The translations under genes were made by a program, and so were the position numbers. Under the pieces are notes generated by a model. It was not told the DNA's origin and made no database searches. It was given only the letters and a program-made list of their open reading frames with translations. From Acidobacteriaceae bacterium TAA 166 (lineage in GTDB: Bacteria; Acidobacteriota; Terriglobia; Terriglobales; Acidobacteriaceae), in contig ATWD01000001.1 in assembly GCA_000421065.1 (NCBI GenBank), positions 2,844,001 to 2,908,000 on the forward strand: a DNA stretch of 64,000 nucleotides, written 5' to 3'. Numbering within the stretch: position 1 is the stretch's first letter; each line of letters opens with the position of its first letter. Positions 42,728 through 51,249 of the stretch are shown piece by piece.

Positions 42728-43094
42728 CGCGTGCGCCCTTCTGAAAGTGGAATGTCTGCTTTGAAAGCCTGAGGGTGATATTACCCCCCATGCACTCTCC
42801 GTCAATCCTCAAAGCAAGGGTCCGCCGCGCGACCGCAAGGGAAGGTATTCGTCAATAAGGGCGAAGTTGTTGTCAAAGGCAAGGAGCTTGGGAGAGAGAC
42901 AAGTCTGCGGCAATATACCCAAAGGGTAGGAATCAGCCGCACCGCATGCCGTTCCAGCGCAGAAGCGATGGCGAAGATGCGCCCCGTCAACTTAGGTTTA
43001 GTGCTGTGAAACGCGCTGATGAGATGGTCCGCCGCTTGCACCTCTCCTCGACCCGGAGGCATCCCATCCTCATGAAAGGCGTCTGAGTCGCTCC
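42728..43094. other. Intergenic stretch, no convincing gene
   Basis: About 370 bp between the SelA-like start and the DHFR-family stop, both on the reverse strand. A 98-codon reverse frame (42802-43098) is open, but I see no family, signal or ribosome site, and it overlaps the neighbouring stop. The SelA-like gene's promoter probably lies here; I cannot define it. Confidence 0.4.
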
Positions 43095-43685
43095 TCATCT
43101 CAGGTTTTGCAACGTCCCGGCGAACTTGTAAGCGCTGATGACGATGCCCGACGGCGAAGCGTTTGTACTCTCGAGCGCAAAGGCGCGCGGCGGAGTTCCG
43201 TCTGCGAAGAGGCGTTTGCCTTTACCCAGCAGGACAGGATTGATCAGAAGAACCATCTCGTCCGCAAGCCCATGCTCGAGCAGCGTCGAAGTCAGCGTTG
43301 AGCTGCCCGCGAGGATCAGGTTAGCCCCGTCCTTCGCCTTGATGGTGCGAACGCCCTCCACCAAGTCAGGCCCAACGCTCTCGAACGGGCCCCATTCCAG
43401 GCTCTCCGGCCTATGGGTTGCGACATACTTCGTCGCCGCATTCAGGCGTTCCGCCATCGGACTCTTCGGTGCCTTCGGCCAGAAACCCGACCACAGATCG
43501 TAGGTTCGGCGGCCAAGCAACAGATCGCAGGTCTCGCCGTACATCGCAAGAACTTTCTCAAGCCCAGCAGGAGTGCGATACGGCGCGGTCCAGTCGCCGT
43601 ATGGGAAGTCTCCGTCGCCCGAACCGGTGGAAATCTGGATCACGCCGTCCAGCGAAATATGTTCTATGATTTTGAGCTTGCGCAT
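43095..43685 (-). CDS. Dihydrofolate reductase-family protein (RibD C-terminal type)
   Basis: 196-residue NADPH-binding protein of the RibD_C/DHFR-like superfamily, which includes stand-alone bacterial proteins annotated as deaminase-reductase. Typical segments are the start KLKIIEHISLDGVIQ, GRRTYDLWSGFWP at about 58-70, the NADP-loop LILAGSSTLTSTLLEHGLAD and LINPVLLGKGKRLF. The protein is probably cytoplasmic and reduces a pteridine-like, flavin-precursor or unknown substrate; adjacency to the SelA-like gene gives no hint. It starts at an ATG with a GAGGAGATTCAGC ribosome site. Confidence 0.85.
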   Translation of the reverse strand: MRKLKIIEHISLDGVIQISTGSGDGDFPYGDWTAPYRTPAGLEKVLAMYGETCDLLLGRRTYDLWSGFWPKAPKSPMAERLNAATKYVATHRPESLEWGPFESVGPDLVEGVRTIKAKDGANLILAGSSTLTSTLLEHGLADEMVLLINPVLLGKGKRLFADGTPPRAFALESTNASPSGIVISAYKFAGTLQNLR

Positions 43686-44166
43686 GCTGAATCTCCTCTA
43701 TAGGCTGGTGCCGCTGCGTCAGCCGGGCTAGTTGCCCGTCGTACTATCACGACGAACGGCGAGATCGGAATTCGACAAATTGTCCCAGAGAGTTTTAGTT
43801 CTTAGGTTCGAGCGGGGGGCTGCACTCCGCGCCTGCCTGCAGCCGCTGTAGCAGCTCACCCATCCGCCTCAGTCGGCCTGTTCCTCTCCGCCGGGCCGTT
43901 CCCAAATTTAGGCTACTCGGCACATGAACCGGTAATGGCAAGCCAGCTTGTATTTGGAAGTCACTCCAGCGGCGAGTCTCGGTCTCTTGGAGGACTCGGC
44001 GTCAGAAGCCATAGCATCCTTGATCGTTGGTGATGGACGCGTGGATTTGTAGTGGCGAAATCTTATCCATCCTCGCCAACTATTTCCATAGGGCAAATGT
44101 CTTGTTCACGAATCCAGGCAGCAGTCTACTCTTGCTTACAACGTCGAGTCAGGAGGCGATCACCTT
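43686..44166 (+). other. Intergenic region before the M19-type dipeptidase
   Basis: About 480 bp with no convincing ORF or RNA gene. It should hold divergent promoters for the reductase and the dipeptidase. Near the 3' end, AGGAGG at 44151-44156 is the ribosome site for the TTG start at 44167. Confidence 0.4.
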
Positions 44167-45396
44167 TTGTTAACCCGTCGCAGGTTCATCGGTGCCACTG
44201 CTATCGCATCCTTTGGCTGGAGACGTGCGTTTACACAGGAGACTACAGACAGGGCTGCGCCTCATGTCTCTTCCCAGGCCCTGGCGATTCACCAGCATGC
44301 CTTTATCTTCGACGCTCATGTCCATGCGCTCGATCGAGAGTTTTACTCCGGTGGCAGTATGGGCGATCGCAGATCTAATGGACAGTGGGATCTGCCCCGT
44401 GCTCGCGAAGGCGGAGAAGATGCCTTCTTCTTATCCATTTATGTGCCGGAGGAGTATTATCCCGCCCGCTTTGAAACTCGCCAGGCCATGCGCCGCATGG
44501 ACCATGCGTTGCGGCAGATTCACGAGAACCAGAAACTGATCGAGCTTGCACTCAATGGCGCCGATATCGACCGGATTCGCTCCAAAGGCAAGATGGCAGC
44601 CGTGCTCGACATCGAGGGCAGCTACGATCTGGACGGCGATCTGGGCATTCTTCGCGACCTGCACGCCCTCGGCCTTCGCTCTGCGCAGCTCTCAGCGCAT
44701 AACTGGAACCAGAACTATGCCGATTCCTGTTGCTCAACGCCTAAATCTAATGGGCTTACCGCACATGGCCGCGAGTTGATCCACGAGATGAACTGTCTTG
44801 GCATGGTCATCAATGTCTCGCACTCCGGCGACGAGACCCTCTCCCAGGTGCTCGATATCAGCGATCGTCCGGTCATCGCCACCCACCACGGCATGCGTAG
44901 CGTAAATGACATTCCTCGCAACATGCCCGACGCTCCGATGAAAAAACTGGTGGATAAAGGAGGCGTCTTCTGTTTTCAGATTGGAAGTGAATTCAACTAT
45001 CTGCGCGAGTACAAGTGGCTCACCGCCGAGAGAGGGAAGACCTTCTTCGACACCACGAGCATTCCGGACCGAGTGAAGGGCAAGAGCATCTACGAAGTCG
45101 ATACACTCGTAGCTCCGACCTTTCCTATGAAAGGCGCTATCGTGCCGGACTCCGTAGCCATGATGGTCGACGACTGGGTCGACGTGGTCGACCGCGCCAT
45201 CAAGCTCATTGGCGAAGATCACGTCGGATTCGGGAGTGACTTTGATGGAGGTCCCACGCTCGCGAAGGGAATGCGCGATGTGCGCGATCTGCCCATGATC
45301 ACGGATACGATGCTTCGCCGGGGATATACCGAGGAGCGCATCCGCAAATTTTGGGGAGGCAATTTACTCCGAGTCTTCCGGCAGATCACTCTCTAA
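44167..45396 (+). CDS. Tat-exported membrane-dipeptidase-like (M19) zinc hydrolase
   Basis: M19 amidohydrolase-fold enzyme of 409 residues. TTG start with CAGGAGGCGATCACC upstream. A twin-arginine-like signal begins MLTRRRFIGATAIASFG. Metal-site features of renal dipeptidase are present: the bridging Glu in VLDIEGSYDL (about 150), His in VINVSHSGDE (219) and THHG (240-241), and FGSDFDGGP near the end. The N-terminal metal motif reads DAHVHALDR instead of the canonical HxD, so the first site would use His-x-His. Such proteins cleave dipeptides or D-amino-acid derivatives. The neighbouring SelA-like enzyme is also Tat-exported, which could hint at a shared periplasmic amino-acid function. Confidence 0.82.
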   Translation: MLTRRRFIGATAIASFGWRRAFTQETTDRAAPHVSSQALAIHQHAFIFDAHVHALDREFYSGGSMGDRRSNGQWDLPRAREGGEDAFFLSIYVPEEYYPARFETRQAMRRMDHALRQIHENQKLIELALNGADIDRIRSKGKMAAVLDIEGSYDLDGDLGILRDLHALGLRSAQLSAHNWNQNYADSCCSTPKSNGLTAHGRELIHEMNCLGMVINVSHSGDETLSQVLDISDRPVIATHHGMRSVNDIPRNMPDAPMKKLVDKGGVFCFQIGSEFNYLREYKWLTAERGKTFFDTTSIPDRVKGKSIYEVDTLVAPTFPMKGAIVPDSVAMMVDDWVDVVDRAIKLIGEDHVGFGSDFDGGPTLAKGMRDVRDLPMITDTMLRRGYTEERIRKFWGGNLLRVFRQITL

Positions 45397-45555
45397 ATCG
45401 GTTCAGCTCAGAAGCGCATTAAATGCCTGGCGTCGAAGAACCCGGAACGAAGAACCCGGAGCGAAGACCTTTCTCAAACCCTCCCCGGTTGGAAGAACAC
45501 ACGCAAACGCCTTGATAAGGCTTGGCCGGGTAGCCAAGGTTCGATAAGAGCGTGT

Positions 45556-46959
45556 TCAGGTCTTTGCGATGTGACAGGCGATCACCTCGGACCGGGTCGG
45601 CGCCTCGGCCATTGTCCCCACTCGAATAAGCGCGCTGAAGTGTTTATTCGCGGAATCCGAAAGGTTGCAGCGCCGACGCAGTTGATAAAGACTGCTTTCG
45701 TTCGCAACGAGATCTGCCGCTGCGAGCGTGCCCTCCGCGTCCGCACCTTCGAGAAGAAGAACGCCTCCGCCTCGACTGAGATTCTGAACGAATCCGATGA
45801 TGGCGTACGACTGGCCCGTACCGAGACCCTTGGCCGTTGGTTTATAGACTGGAAGCTCACCGCTTCGAGGATCGGTGTCAATGACTACATCCTGGTTGCT
45901 CAAGGGATCAAAGGCAATGTGGAAGTCCATCTGGTCTGAAAAGAGCGCGGCCCATGGATCCGACCTCGGACTTCCCAACAAGAGGTAATTTCCATCGCTG
46001 CGAAGGTCCGACATCTGCAAAGTTCGTGCCGTGTGAATCTCGAACTCTCCGCTGTAGCGCTGAACGAAGGCCCCGATCTGGGCGACCGCCATCACGTCTA
46101 CCCCCGCTGCCTTATCGCCGCGAAGAATCTTTTCGCAGATAAACCGAAGATCTGTCGTTAGAACTTCGCAGCCATATTGTCGATTGGCATAGTCCGAAAC
46201 GGAGATCGGATGCTTGGTAAGGCCTGCGATCTCGGCGATATTAGGATCGCTTGTGACAATCTGCAGAGGACGTAAGCCGGAGAGAAGTGGAGGCCAGAGA
46301 AACTTCGATGGTGGGGGCGGCTGCGGTCTTCGAACCAGGAGGCCGCAGACAAATGCGGCAATGAACGCAATCGCGCCAAATGATAAAACCCCCTTAAGAG
46401 GAATCGGCCTGGTGGTCGAAACCGGCTTTGAAGGAAGTTCCGCCATTGGAACCTCCTTGATCGCAGGGAGGATCACCTCTACGTTGCTCCCCTTCTTTGG
46501 GACGCTGGGGTTCGCCGGTGGCGGAGCCTGCTCTTTCGATCCACTCAGGAGTGGTCGAACGTCGCGAGAGATCGGATGGAGAAGATGAATCTCGGGAACG
46601 TATCCTCCAGGATGCAGGTCGATCCTGAAATCTGAGACTTTGCCTAGGCTGTAGTGTTGCGAAAGCCGTTTTCTCACGTCACTTGCGGTGACCCGGACGA
46701 TTGCGTCGTCGTTGGTGTCGTAGTGTGGCCGCCGGTCGAAGAGTTCGATGCCGATTTCGCGTTCTCTCAAAGCTTCGTTTCGGTGGGAGATGGCATGTTC
46801 GACGATGTATTGCAGAAACTGTGCGCTGCGACGACTGCCCCGGAAGGCCGGCCCGCGGATAATCTCCTCCACGTGATTGCGGATCGCCAGAAGTTCCGCC
46901 TCTGAGCTGAAAGGTTTTGTTGTCTCCTCCAGCTTGAATTCGCTCTCTTGGGTTGTCAC
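45556..46959 (-). CDS. Membrane-anchored putative transcriptional regulator, paralog 2
   Basis: 467 residues from a GTG at 46959 with an excellent site (CCCAGGGAGGTGAATCTG). N-terminal domain (about 24-125) has a conserved pattern: RRSAQFLQYIVEHAI, REREIGIELFDRRPHYDT, DDAIVRVTASDVRKRLSQHY and DLHPGGYVPEI. This looks like a winged-helix-like cytoplasmic domain widespread in acidobacterial multi-domain proteins. One membrane helix follows (about 190-209) and then a periplasmic domain with SDYANRQYGCEVL, LLLGSPRSDPWAALFSDQMD and a cysteine. Function is inferred: a ToxR/CadC-like topology. It is 86 bp downstream of its paralog, and an alternative ATG at 47067 would overlap that gene. Confidence 0.7.
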   Translation of the reverse strand: MTTQESEFKLEETTKPFSSEAELLAIRNHVEEIIRGPAFRGSRRSAQFLQYIVEHAISHRNEALREREIGIELFDRRPHYDTNDDAIVRVTASDVRKRLSQHYSLGKVSDFRIDLHPGGYVPEIHLLHPISRDVRPLLSGSKEQAPPPANPSVPKKGSNVEVILPAIKEVPMAELPSKPVSTTRPIPLKGVLSFGAIAFIAAFVCGLLVRRPQPPPPSKFLWPPLLSGLRPLQIVTSDPNIAEIAGLTKHPISVSDYANRQYGCEVLTTDLRFICEKILRGDKAAGVDVMAVAQIGAFVQRYSGEFEIHTARTLQMSDLRSDGNYLLLGSPRSDPWAALFSDQMDFHIAFDPLSNQDVVIDTDPRSGELPVYKPTAKGLGTGQSYAIIGFVQNLSRGGGVLLLEGADAEGTLAAADLVANESSLYQLRRRCNLSDSANKHFSALIRVGTMAEAPTRSEVIACHIAKT

Positions 46960-47045
46960 CAGATTCACCTCCCTGGGAGAAAATGAGGTTACCATGCCCA
47001 TACCATCTGCATCGATGGAGGATCGGATTCCCCAGCGATCCTCTT

Positions 47046-48395
47046 CTAACTTTTGATCTCGTGACACGCGATCGTTTCGGTCTCGGTGGGGGCACCGGCT
47101 ATCGTCTTCACACGAAGAAGCACCTGGAAGGACCCCTCTGACTGAAATGCCCGATTACAGCTCTTCAGGATGGAAGAGAATAAGGGGATATTCATGGCGA
47201 GGTCTGCCGCGGCCTTCGTTCCTTCGGCTGTGGTTCCCTCCAGGATTAACACGCGTCCACTCTGGTTCGGATTCGAAAGAAAGCTGATGGTCGCGAAGGA
47301 CTCGCCGGTTCCAAATCCCTTTGCAGTAGGAATATAACTCGCCTGCTCACCCGAACGAGGATGAAGGTTGCGAACGACCTCCTGGCCCTGCGATGGATCG
47401 TAGGTGATCTGAAAATCCATCTGATCGCTGAAGAGGTCGGTCCACGGGTTTGAACGCGCGCTTCCGAGAAAGATATAGCTATCTTTGGTTCGCAGATCCA
47501 TAAGCCGGATGGCTCTGGCCGGACGCACCAGCAGCGTGACCCGGTTTCTCTCGGCAAGCGCAGAGATCTTTGCAAGGATCTCCGCATCGATTGCGGCGAC
47601 CTTATCGCCCCGCAGAATCTGACAGAGCTTCTGCTGGTCCGGACCAAGCTTGTCGCATCCGTACTGCTGGTTCGCATAGTCTGAGGTGGAGATCTGACTT
47701 CCGGAGAGCGTTTGCAACTCGGCGAGATCGGGATCGCTGGCGATAAGCCGGGTCACCTGTTTGGGATCGAGAAGGGTCGACCACGGAAAAACATGAAGGG
47801 GCGGTGAAGTGCTATCTCCGATGCCCGCTTCCCAGAGACCGAAGAGTGCCAGCAGGATAGCGGCCAAAGCGATCGCAGACCAGACCATTCTCTTCGGCCA
47901 GACAGGTTTATCCGGCTGCCAGATCTTATCCAGCTCTGCTTCGGCAGGTTCGTTCGATACCGTCTGTATGGGTTCCGATGTCTCGACTGCCACGGCCAGC
48001 GGTTCGGGCTCAACGGGAACTGTCTCACGATAGATCTCAGGGATATATCCACCAGAGGGAAGACTGATTCGGAACTCCGAGTCACTCCCGAACCGGGCGT
48101 AGTGTTTCAGAAGACGGCGTCTCACATCACTGGCCGTCACCCGGACGATCGCATCCTCTCCGGTGTCGTATGCGGGAGCGCGACCAAACAGCTCAATCCC
48201 GATCATCCGTTCTTTAAGAGCATCCTCCTCCTGCTGAATCGATTTCTCGACGACGTACTGGAGAAACTGGGCGCTTCGACGGCTGTTCCTGAACGCATCG
48301 CCTGTGACAACTTGATCCAGGTGCCTCATTAGATCGGCGACGTCTTCCTTCGTTTTGAAGAGCCTTGCGATCTCTCGTAGCCTTTCACTGCTCAA
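47046..48395 (-). CDS. Membrane-anchored putative transcriptional regulator, paralog 1
   Basis: 449 residues from a TTG at 48395 (GAAGGAGAAGG upstream). Same architecture as the next gene on this strand: N-terminal domain with RRSAQFLQYVVEKSI, KERMIGIELFGRAPAYDT, DAIVRVTASDVRRRLLKHY and SLPSGGYIPEIY; a membrane helix at about 170-189 (MVWSAIALAAILLALFGLW); and a periplasmic part with SDYANQQYGCDKL, IFLGSARSNPWTDLFSDQMD and ALTIRT-free, Ile-rich strands ending IACHEIKS. The pair arose by tandem duplication. It diverges from the GH92/GH38 locus across a 544-bp gap, which makes control of that locus a reasonable guess. Confidence 0.7.
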   Translation of the reverse strand: MSSERLREIARLFKTKEDVADLMRHLDQVVTGDAFRNSRRSAQFLQYVVEKSIQQEEDALKERMIGIELFGRAPAYDTGEDAIVRVTASDVRRRLLKHYARFGSDSEFRISLPSGGYIPEIYRETVPVEPEPLAVAVETSEPIQTVSNEPAEAELDKIWQPDKPVWPKRMVWSAIALAAILLALFGLWEAGIGDSTSPPLHVFPWSTLLDPKQVTRLIASDPDLAELQTLSGSQISTSDYANQQYGCDKLGPDQQKLCQILRGDKVAAIDAEILAKISALAERNRVTLLVRPARAIRLMDLRTKDSYIFLGSARSNPWTDLFSDQMDFQITYDPSQGQEVVRNLHPRSGEQASYIPTAKGFGTGESFATISFLSNPNQSGRVLILEGTTAEGTKAAADLAMNIPLFSSILKSCNRAFQSEGSFQVLLRVKTIAGAPTETETIACHEIKS

Positions 48396-48939
48396 CTTAG
48401 CCTTCTCCTTCAGAGGACCCTAATATACCATCAGCTCAATGAGGCGTTTTCCATGTAAGTAATTGAATGTAAAAGGATTAAATCTAATTCTACAAGGCGA
48501 GGGAGAGTTTTGCCTTCCATCGCCTCTCAGAGGGAAGCTGGACCTGCCGATAATCGGCAAGACAGCCCCTGGTGTCTCCGCACACTTTCCTCGAACCACT
48601 CTCTATATATAGTCAGCGGATAAATTTTCACTCCAGCTCGCTTAGCCGATGCGATTCGACCCTCTGCTGTCGAGCCAGACTCATCGTTATCACGGAATTC
48701 CTTCGACAGAACATCCAGGCGGACAACCGTAGCAAACGGTTACGCGACGGTGGATTTTTGTTAGCTTCGCAGAATGAGCAACTTGAGCGGGATCACACAA
48801 CCGTGTCTAACGTTGCGGAGAGTGTTTTTCTTCCAGTAAGGTGGTCCGGTATTTCCATCGACTGTATTCGATGAATTGTATTCGCGCTTCGATAGTGATC
48901 TTCCCATAAACAAAAGGCGGAAGCATTGGAACGATCCAG
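48396..48939. promoter_or_regulatory. Divergent control region between regulators and alpha-mannosidase
   Basis: About 544 bp between the start codons of the putative regulator (reverse) and the GH92 gene (forward). No convincing gene in it. The sequence is AT-richer than its neighbours, including ATTAAATCTAATTC near 48478 and TCTATATATAG near 48602. I cannot name a specific operator. Confidence 0.45.
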
Positions 48940-51225
48940 ATGAAGGTTCCTTCAATCCATAATCTCCTGTGGCTTCTTCTCTCTGCATGTGTGAGCGTCT
49001 CTGCAGCCGAACCGAAGCAGCCGGTGGACTACGTCTCGCCGAACATCGGCGGGATCGGTCAGCTGCTTACGCCGACCATTCCCTACGTTCAGGTTCCTCA
49101 CGGCATGGCTCGGATCGCCCCGATCACAACGCCCGGAGTTCAGGACCGGTATCTCGCGGATAAGATCTTCGGATTTCCTGTGGGCCCTGGAGCCGTCATG
49201 GTCTCGACCGGTGAGATCGGCACGAAGCCTAAGGACTATGCTTCGGACTTCGATCATGACTTCGAGACGGCAACCCCTTATTACTACGCCGTCAATCTTG
49301 AGCGATGGGATGCCAAGGCGGAGGTCACCGCGACAAACCAGGCCGCGATCTACAAATTCACGCTTCCGGCCACGCAACATGCACGCGTAGCCTTCCTCTT
49401 CGGCAAAGACGCCGAATTGATGGTCGTCGGCGATCATGCGGTGCAGGGAGGCCAACGGCTCAAGGGACCGATCAACAGCGCCGGACAGACCGGGGAGACA
49501 CGGGAGTATTTCTACGCCGAGTTCTCGCGGCCCTTCAAGGAGTATCAGACCTGGCAGGGCGCCAGCCTCGCTCATAGCGAAAAAAGGTCCGGAGACGAGA
49601 TCGGCTTCGTGGCCACGAAGGCCACGACCGCGGGAGAACAGATCGAGGTGCGGGTCGGCATCTCCTACATCAGCGCAGACCAGGCTAGACGGAATCTCGA
49701 CCGGGACACCCAGGGCAAGAGCTTTGAGGAGATCCAGAAATCCACGCGCGATCTCTGGAATCGCGTTCTTGAAAAGGTAGACGCGGCCGGAGGAACGGAA
49801 CGTCAGCGAACGATCTTCTACACGGCACTCTGGCGTTCGCTGGGCCGCATGACCGACATCACCGAAGATGGCCGTTACTTCTCCGGGTACGATCATGCCG
49901 TGCACGAAGCCGAAGGCCACGACTTCTACGTCGATGACGGTCTCTGGGACACCTTTCGTTCGCTGCATCCGCTACAGCTTCTGATCGATGGGCACCGCCA
50001 GGAAGATATGGTGCGCTCGTACCTGCGCATGTATCAGCAGAGCGGATGGATGCCTTCCTTTCCCTCGATCGCGGGCGAACAGGCGGTGATGATCGGACAT
50101 CACGCCGATCAGATGATTCTGGATGCATGGAATAAAGGCTTCCACGACTTCGACGCGCAACTTGCCTATCAGGCGATGAAGAAGAATGCGACCGAGGCGA
50201 CGATGTTGCCCTGGAGCCGCAAGGGGCTCACGCCGCTCGACCGCATTTATCTCGAAAAGGGCTTCTTTCCCGCCCTTGCCTTGGGAGAGAAGGAGACGGT
50301 GCCGGAGGTTACGGTAGAGCGGCGCCAGGCCGTATCGGTCACGCTCGAGAGCGCCTACGACGACTGGTGTGTGGCGCAGATGGCGAAGGCCCTGGGCCAC
50401 GCGCAGGATGCGGAGTACTTCCTGAAGCTCGCGCACAACTATCAGAACGTCTACAACCCCGCCATCGGCTTCATGGCTCCGAAGAGCAGCGACGGCCGCT
50501 GGGTGGAGGACTTCGATCCGAAGCTGGGCGGAGGACAAGGCGGCCGCGACTATACGACCGAGGTCGACTCCTGGCTCTCTACGTTCAGCGTTCAGCACGA
50601 TCCCGAGGGTCTGATCCGTCTGATGGGAGGGCGCTCCGCCTTCAACGCTCGGCTCGATCAACTCTTCATCGAGCAGTACGGCGTGCCGAAGTATCACTTT
50701 CTTGGGCAGTTTCCGGATGCAACGGGTCTGGTCGGACTCTATTCGCAGGGCAACGAGCCGAGCTTTCACATTCCCTATCTCTACGACTTCTCCGGCGAGC
50801 CTTGGAAGGCGCAGAAGCGCATCCGTCAGCTGCTCGACGTCTGGTATGGGGATGGTCCTCTCGGAATTCCCGGCGATGACGATGGCGGGGAGACCTCATC
50901 GTGGTATGTTCTGAGCGCTCTCGGCTTCTATCCGGTCTGCCCGGGCGCGCCGATCTACGAGATCGGCAGTCCGATCTTCGCAAGCAGCAAGATCACGATG
51001 GGAAACAACAAGGTCTTCACGGTCATCGCCGACCATGTTTCGGCGCAGAACAAGTTTATTCAGTCTGCGACGCTCAACGGAAAACCCTGGAGCAAACCCT
51101 GGTTCGCGCATAAGGACATCGCGGACGGAGGCACACTTGTCCTCGAGATGGGCGATCGTCCCAACAAGATGTGGGGCAGTAGCCCTGCTGATGCACCGCC
51201 CTCGATGACTCCCCTTCAACCCTGA
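48940..51225 (+). CDS. GH92 alpha-mannosidase, secreted
   Basis: Calcium-dependent exo-alpha-mannosidase of glycoside hydrolase family 92, 761 residues. A signal peptide (MKVPSIHNLLWLLLSACVSV) is followed by the family N-terminal beta-sandwich, starting DYVSPNIGGIG and PYVQVPHGMARI. Catalytic-domain landmarks are DDGLWDTFRSLHPLQ, GWMPSFPSIAGEQAVMIGHH, and GIPGDDDGGETSSWYVLSAL with the acidic cluster that provides the Ca2+ site and catalytic base. Full length, no truncation. It is first in a forward run (GH92, GH38, heparinase-like, TonB receptor) and the next gene starts 24 bp after its stop, so they are likely cotranscribed. Confidence 0.93.
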   Translation: MKVPSIHNLLWLLLSACVSVSAAEPKQPVDYVSPNIGGIGQLLTPTIPYVQVPHGMARIAPITTPGVQDRYLADKIFGFPVGPGAVMVSTGEIGTKPKDYASDFDHDFETATPYYYAVNLERWDAKAEVTATNQAAIYKFTLPATQHARVAFLFGKDAELMVVGDHAVQGGQRLKGPINSAGQTGETREYFYAEFSRPFKEYQTWQGASLAHSEKRSGDEIGFVATKATTAGEQIEVRVGISYISADQARRNLDRDTQGKSFEEIQKSTRDLWNRVLEKVDAAGGTERQRTIFYTALWRSLGRMTDITEDGRYFSGYDHAVHEAEGHDFYVDDGLWDTFRSLHPLQLLIDGHRQEDMVRSYLRMYQQSGWMPSFPSIAGEQAVMIGHHADQMILDAWNKGFHDFDAQLAYQAMKKNATEATMLPWSRKGLTPLDRIYLEKGFFPALALGEKETVPEVTVERRQAVSVTLESAYDDWCVAQMAKALGHAQDAEYFLKLAHNYQNVYNPAIGFMAPKSSDGRWVEDFDPKLGGGQGGRDYTTEVDSWLSTFSVQHDPEGLIRLMGGRSAFNARLDQLFIEQYGVPKYHFLGQFPDATGLVGLYSQGNEPSFHIPYLYDFSGEPWKAQKRIRQLLDVWYGDGPLGIPGDDDGGETSSWYVLSALGFYPVCPGAPIYEIGSPIFASSKITMGNNKVFTVIADHVSAQNKFIQSATLNGKPWSKPWFAHKDIADGGTLVLEMGDRPNKMWGSSPADAPPSMTPLQP

Positions 51226-51249
51226 CGCCTTGTGTGACTGGAGAATCCG

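Noticed and set aside
42802..43098. 98-codon reverse open frame
   Set aside because: No family, no ribosome site, overlaps the end of the DHFR-family gene; composition not protein-like.
43908..44096. 62-codon reverse open frame in the gap before the M19 gene
   Set aside because: Too short, no ribosome site, no similarity that I can name.
45511..45540. Two small hairpins (GCCTT/AAGGC and CTTGGC/GCCAAG) between the M19 and regulator genes
   Set aside because: Stems of 5-6 bp with no T-run are too weak to call a terminator.
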